Source: Nocardioides daejeonensis (GTDB taxonomy: Bacteria > Actinomycetota > Actinomycetes > Propionibacteriales > Nocardioidaceae). From it: a stretch of 64,000 bases of DNA. Below, one piece after another: positions 62,409-64,000 of the stretch. Below the pieces are notes generated by a model that was not told where the DNA came from, ran no database searches, and worked only from the letters and a program-made list of their open reading frames with translations. The DNA lies in NCBI RefSeq assembly GCF_003194585.1, contig NZ_QHKZ01000001.1, positions 248,001 to 312,000 of the forward strand. The letters are read 5' to 3'. How positions within the stretch are numbered: position 1 is the stretch's first letter; each line of letters opens with the position of its first letter. Made by a program: the position numbers and the translations under genes.

Positions 62409-64000
<1,592 letters not shown>

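Overview
The window comes from a high-GC Gram-positive bacterium of the Actinomycetota. The best guess is Nocardioides or a close relative in the Propionibacteriales. The reasons are very high third-position GC, many GTG/TTG starts, stop-start overlaps (ATGA, GTGA, TTGA), an actinobacterial division cluster without ftsA (murE-murF-mraY-murD-ftsW-murG-murC-ftsQ-ftsZ-pgeF-yggS-sepF-yggT-divIVA), and septum-formation lipoproteins next to era. The genus is inferred, not proven.

Layout. 1-4984: a DUF3040 membrane protein, then a minus-strand operon moxR-DUF58-transglutaminase diverging from the division cluster. 5336-24253: the dcw cluster. It starts with an MraZ-type repeat operator, has a structured leader before rsmH, a promoter with tandem repeats before ftsZ, and ends at a 14-bp hairpin after divIVA. 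24385-33589: a DksA/TraR-type protein with a histone-like tail, lspA, rluD, small enzymes, dnaE, ybaK and a LON-domain protein. 33659-42157: a membrane endonuclease/phosphatase-fold protein, a CIRCE-controlled hrcA-dnaJ-rsmE operon, a P450, an ECF sigma factor with a membrane partner, and a HIT protein. 42302-50079: phoH-ybeY-CNNM-type CBS protein-deaminase-like protein, a two-gene set that probably makes 10-methyl fatty acids, a siderophore-interacting-type flavoprotein, and era. 50086-54204: two septum-formation lipoproteins, a flavodoxin-like protein, and leuA behind a leucine leader peptide. 54297-64000: an accessory, catabolic-looking region with a two-component flavin monooxygenase, a large LuxR-type ATPase regulator, a SnoaL-like protein, an acyl-CoA synthetase, a voltage-sensor-like membrane protein, a nitronate-monooxygenase-like enzyme and the start of an enolase-superfamily gene.

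The first two thirds are core genes in tight operons. The most interesting unexplained signals are in non-coding DNA: the leuA leader with alternative pairings that include the ribosome binding site; a long stem in the mraZ-rsmH leader; a 12+7 bp stem before phoH; tandem repeats before ftsZ, before the 10-methyl fatty-acid pair and after its methyltransferase; and a 23-bp near-identical operator-like element placed before both monooxygenase component genes. No rRNA, tRNA, insertion sequence, prophage or CRISPR array was seen.
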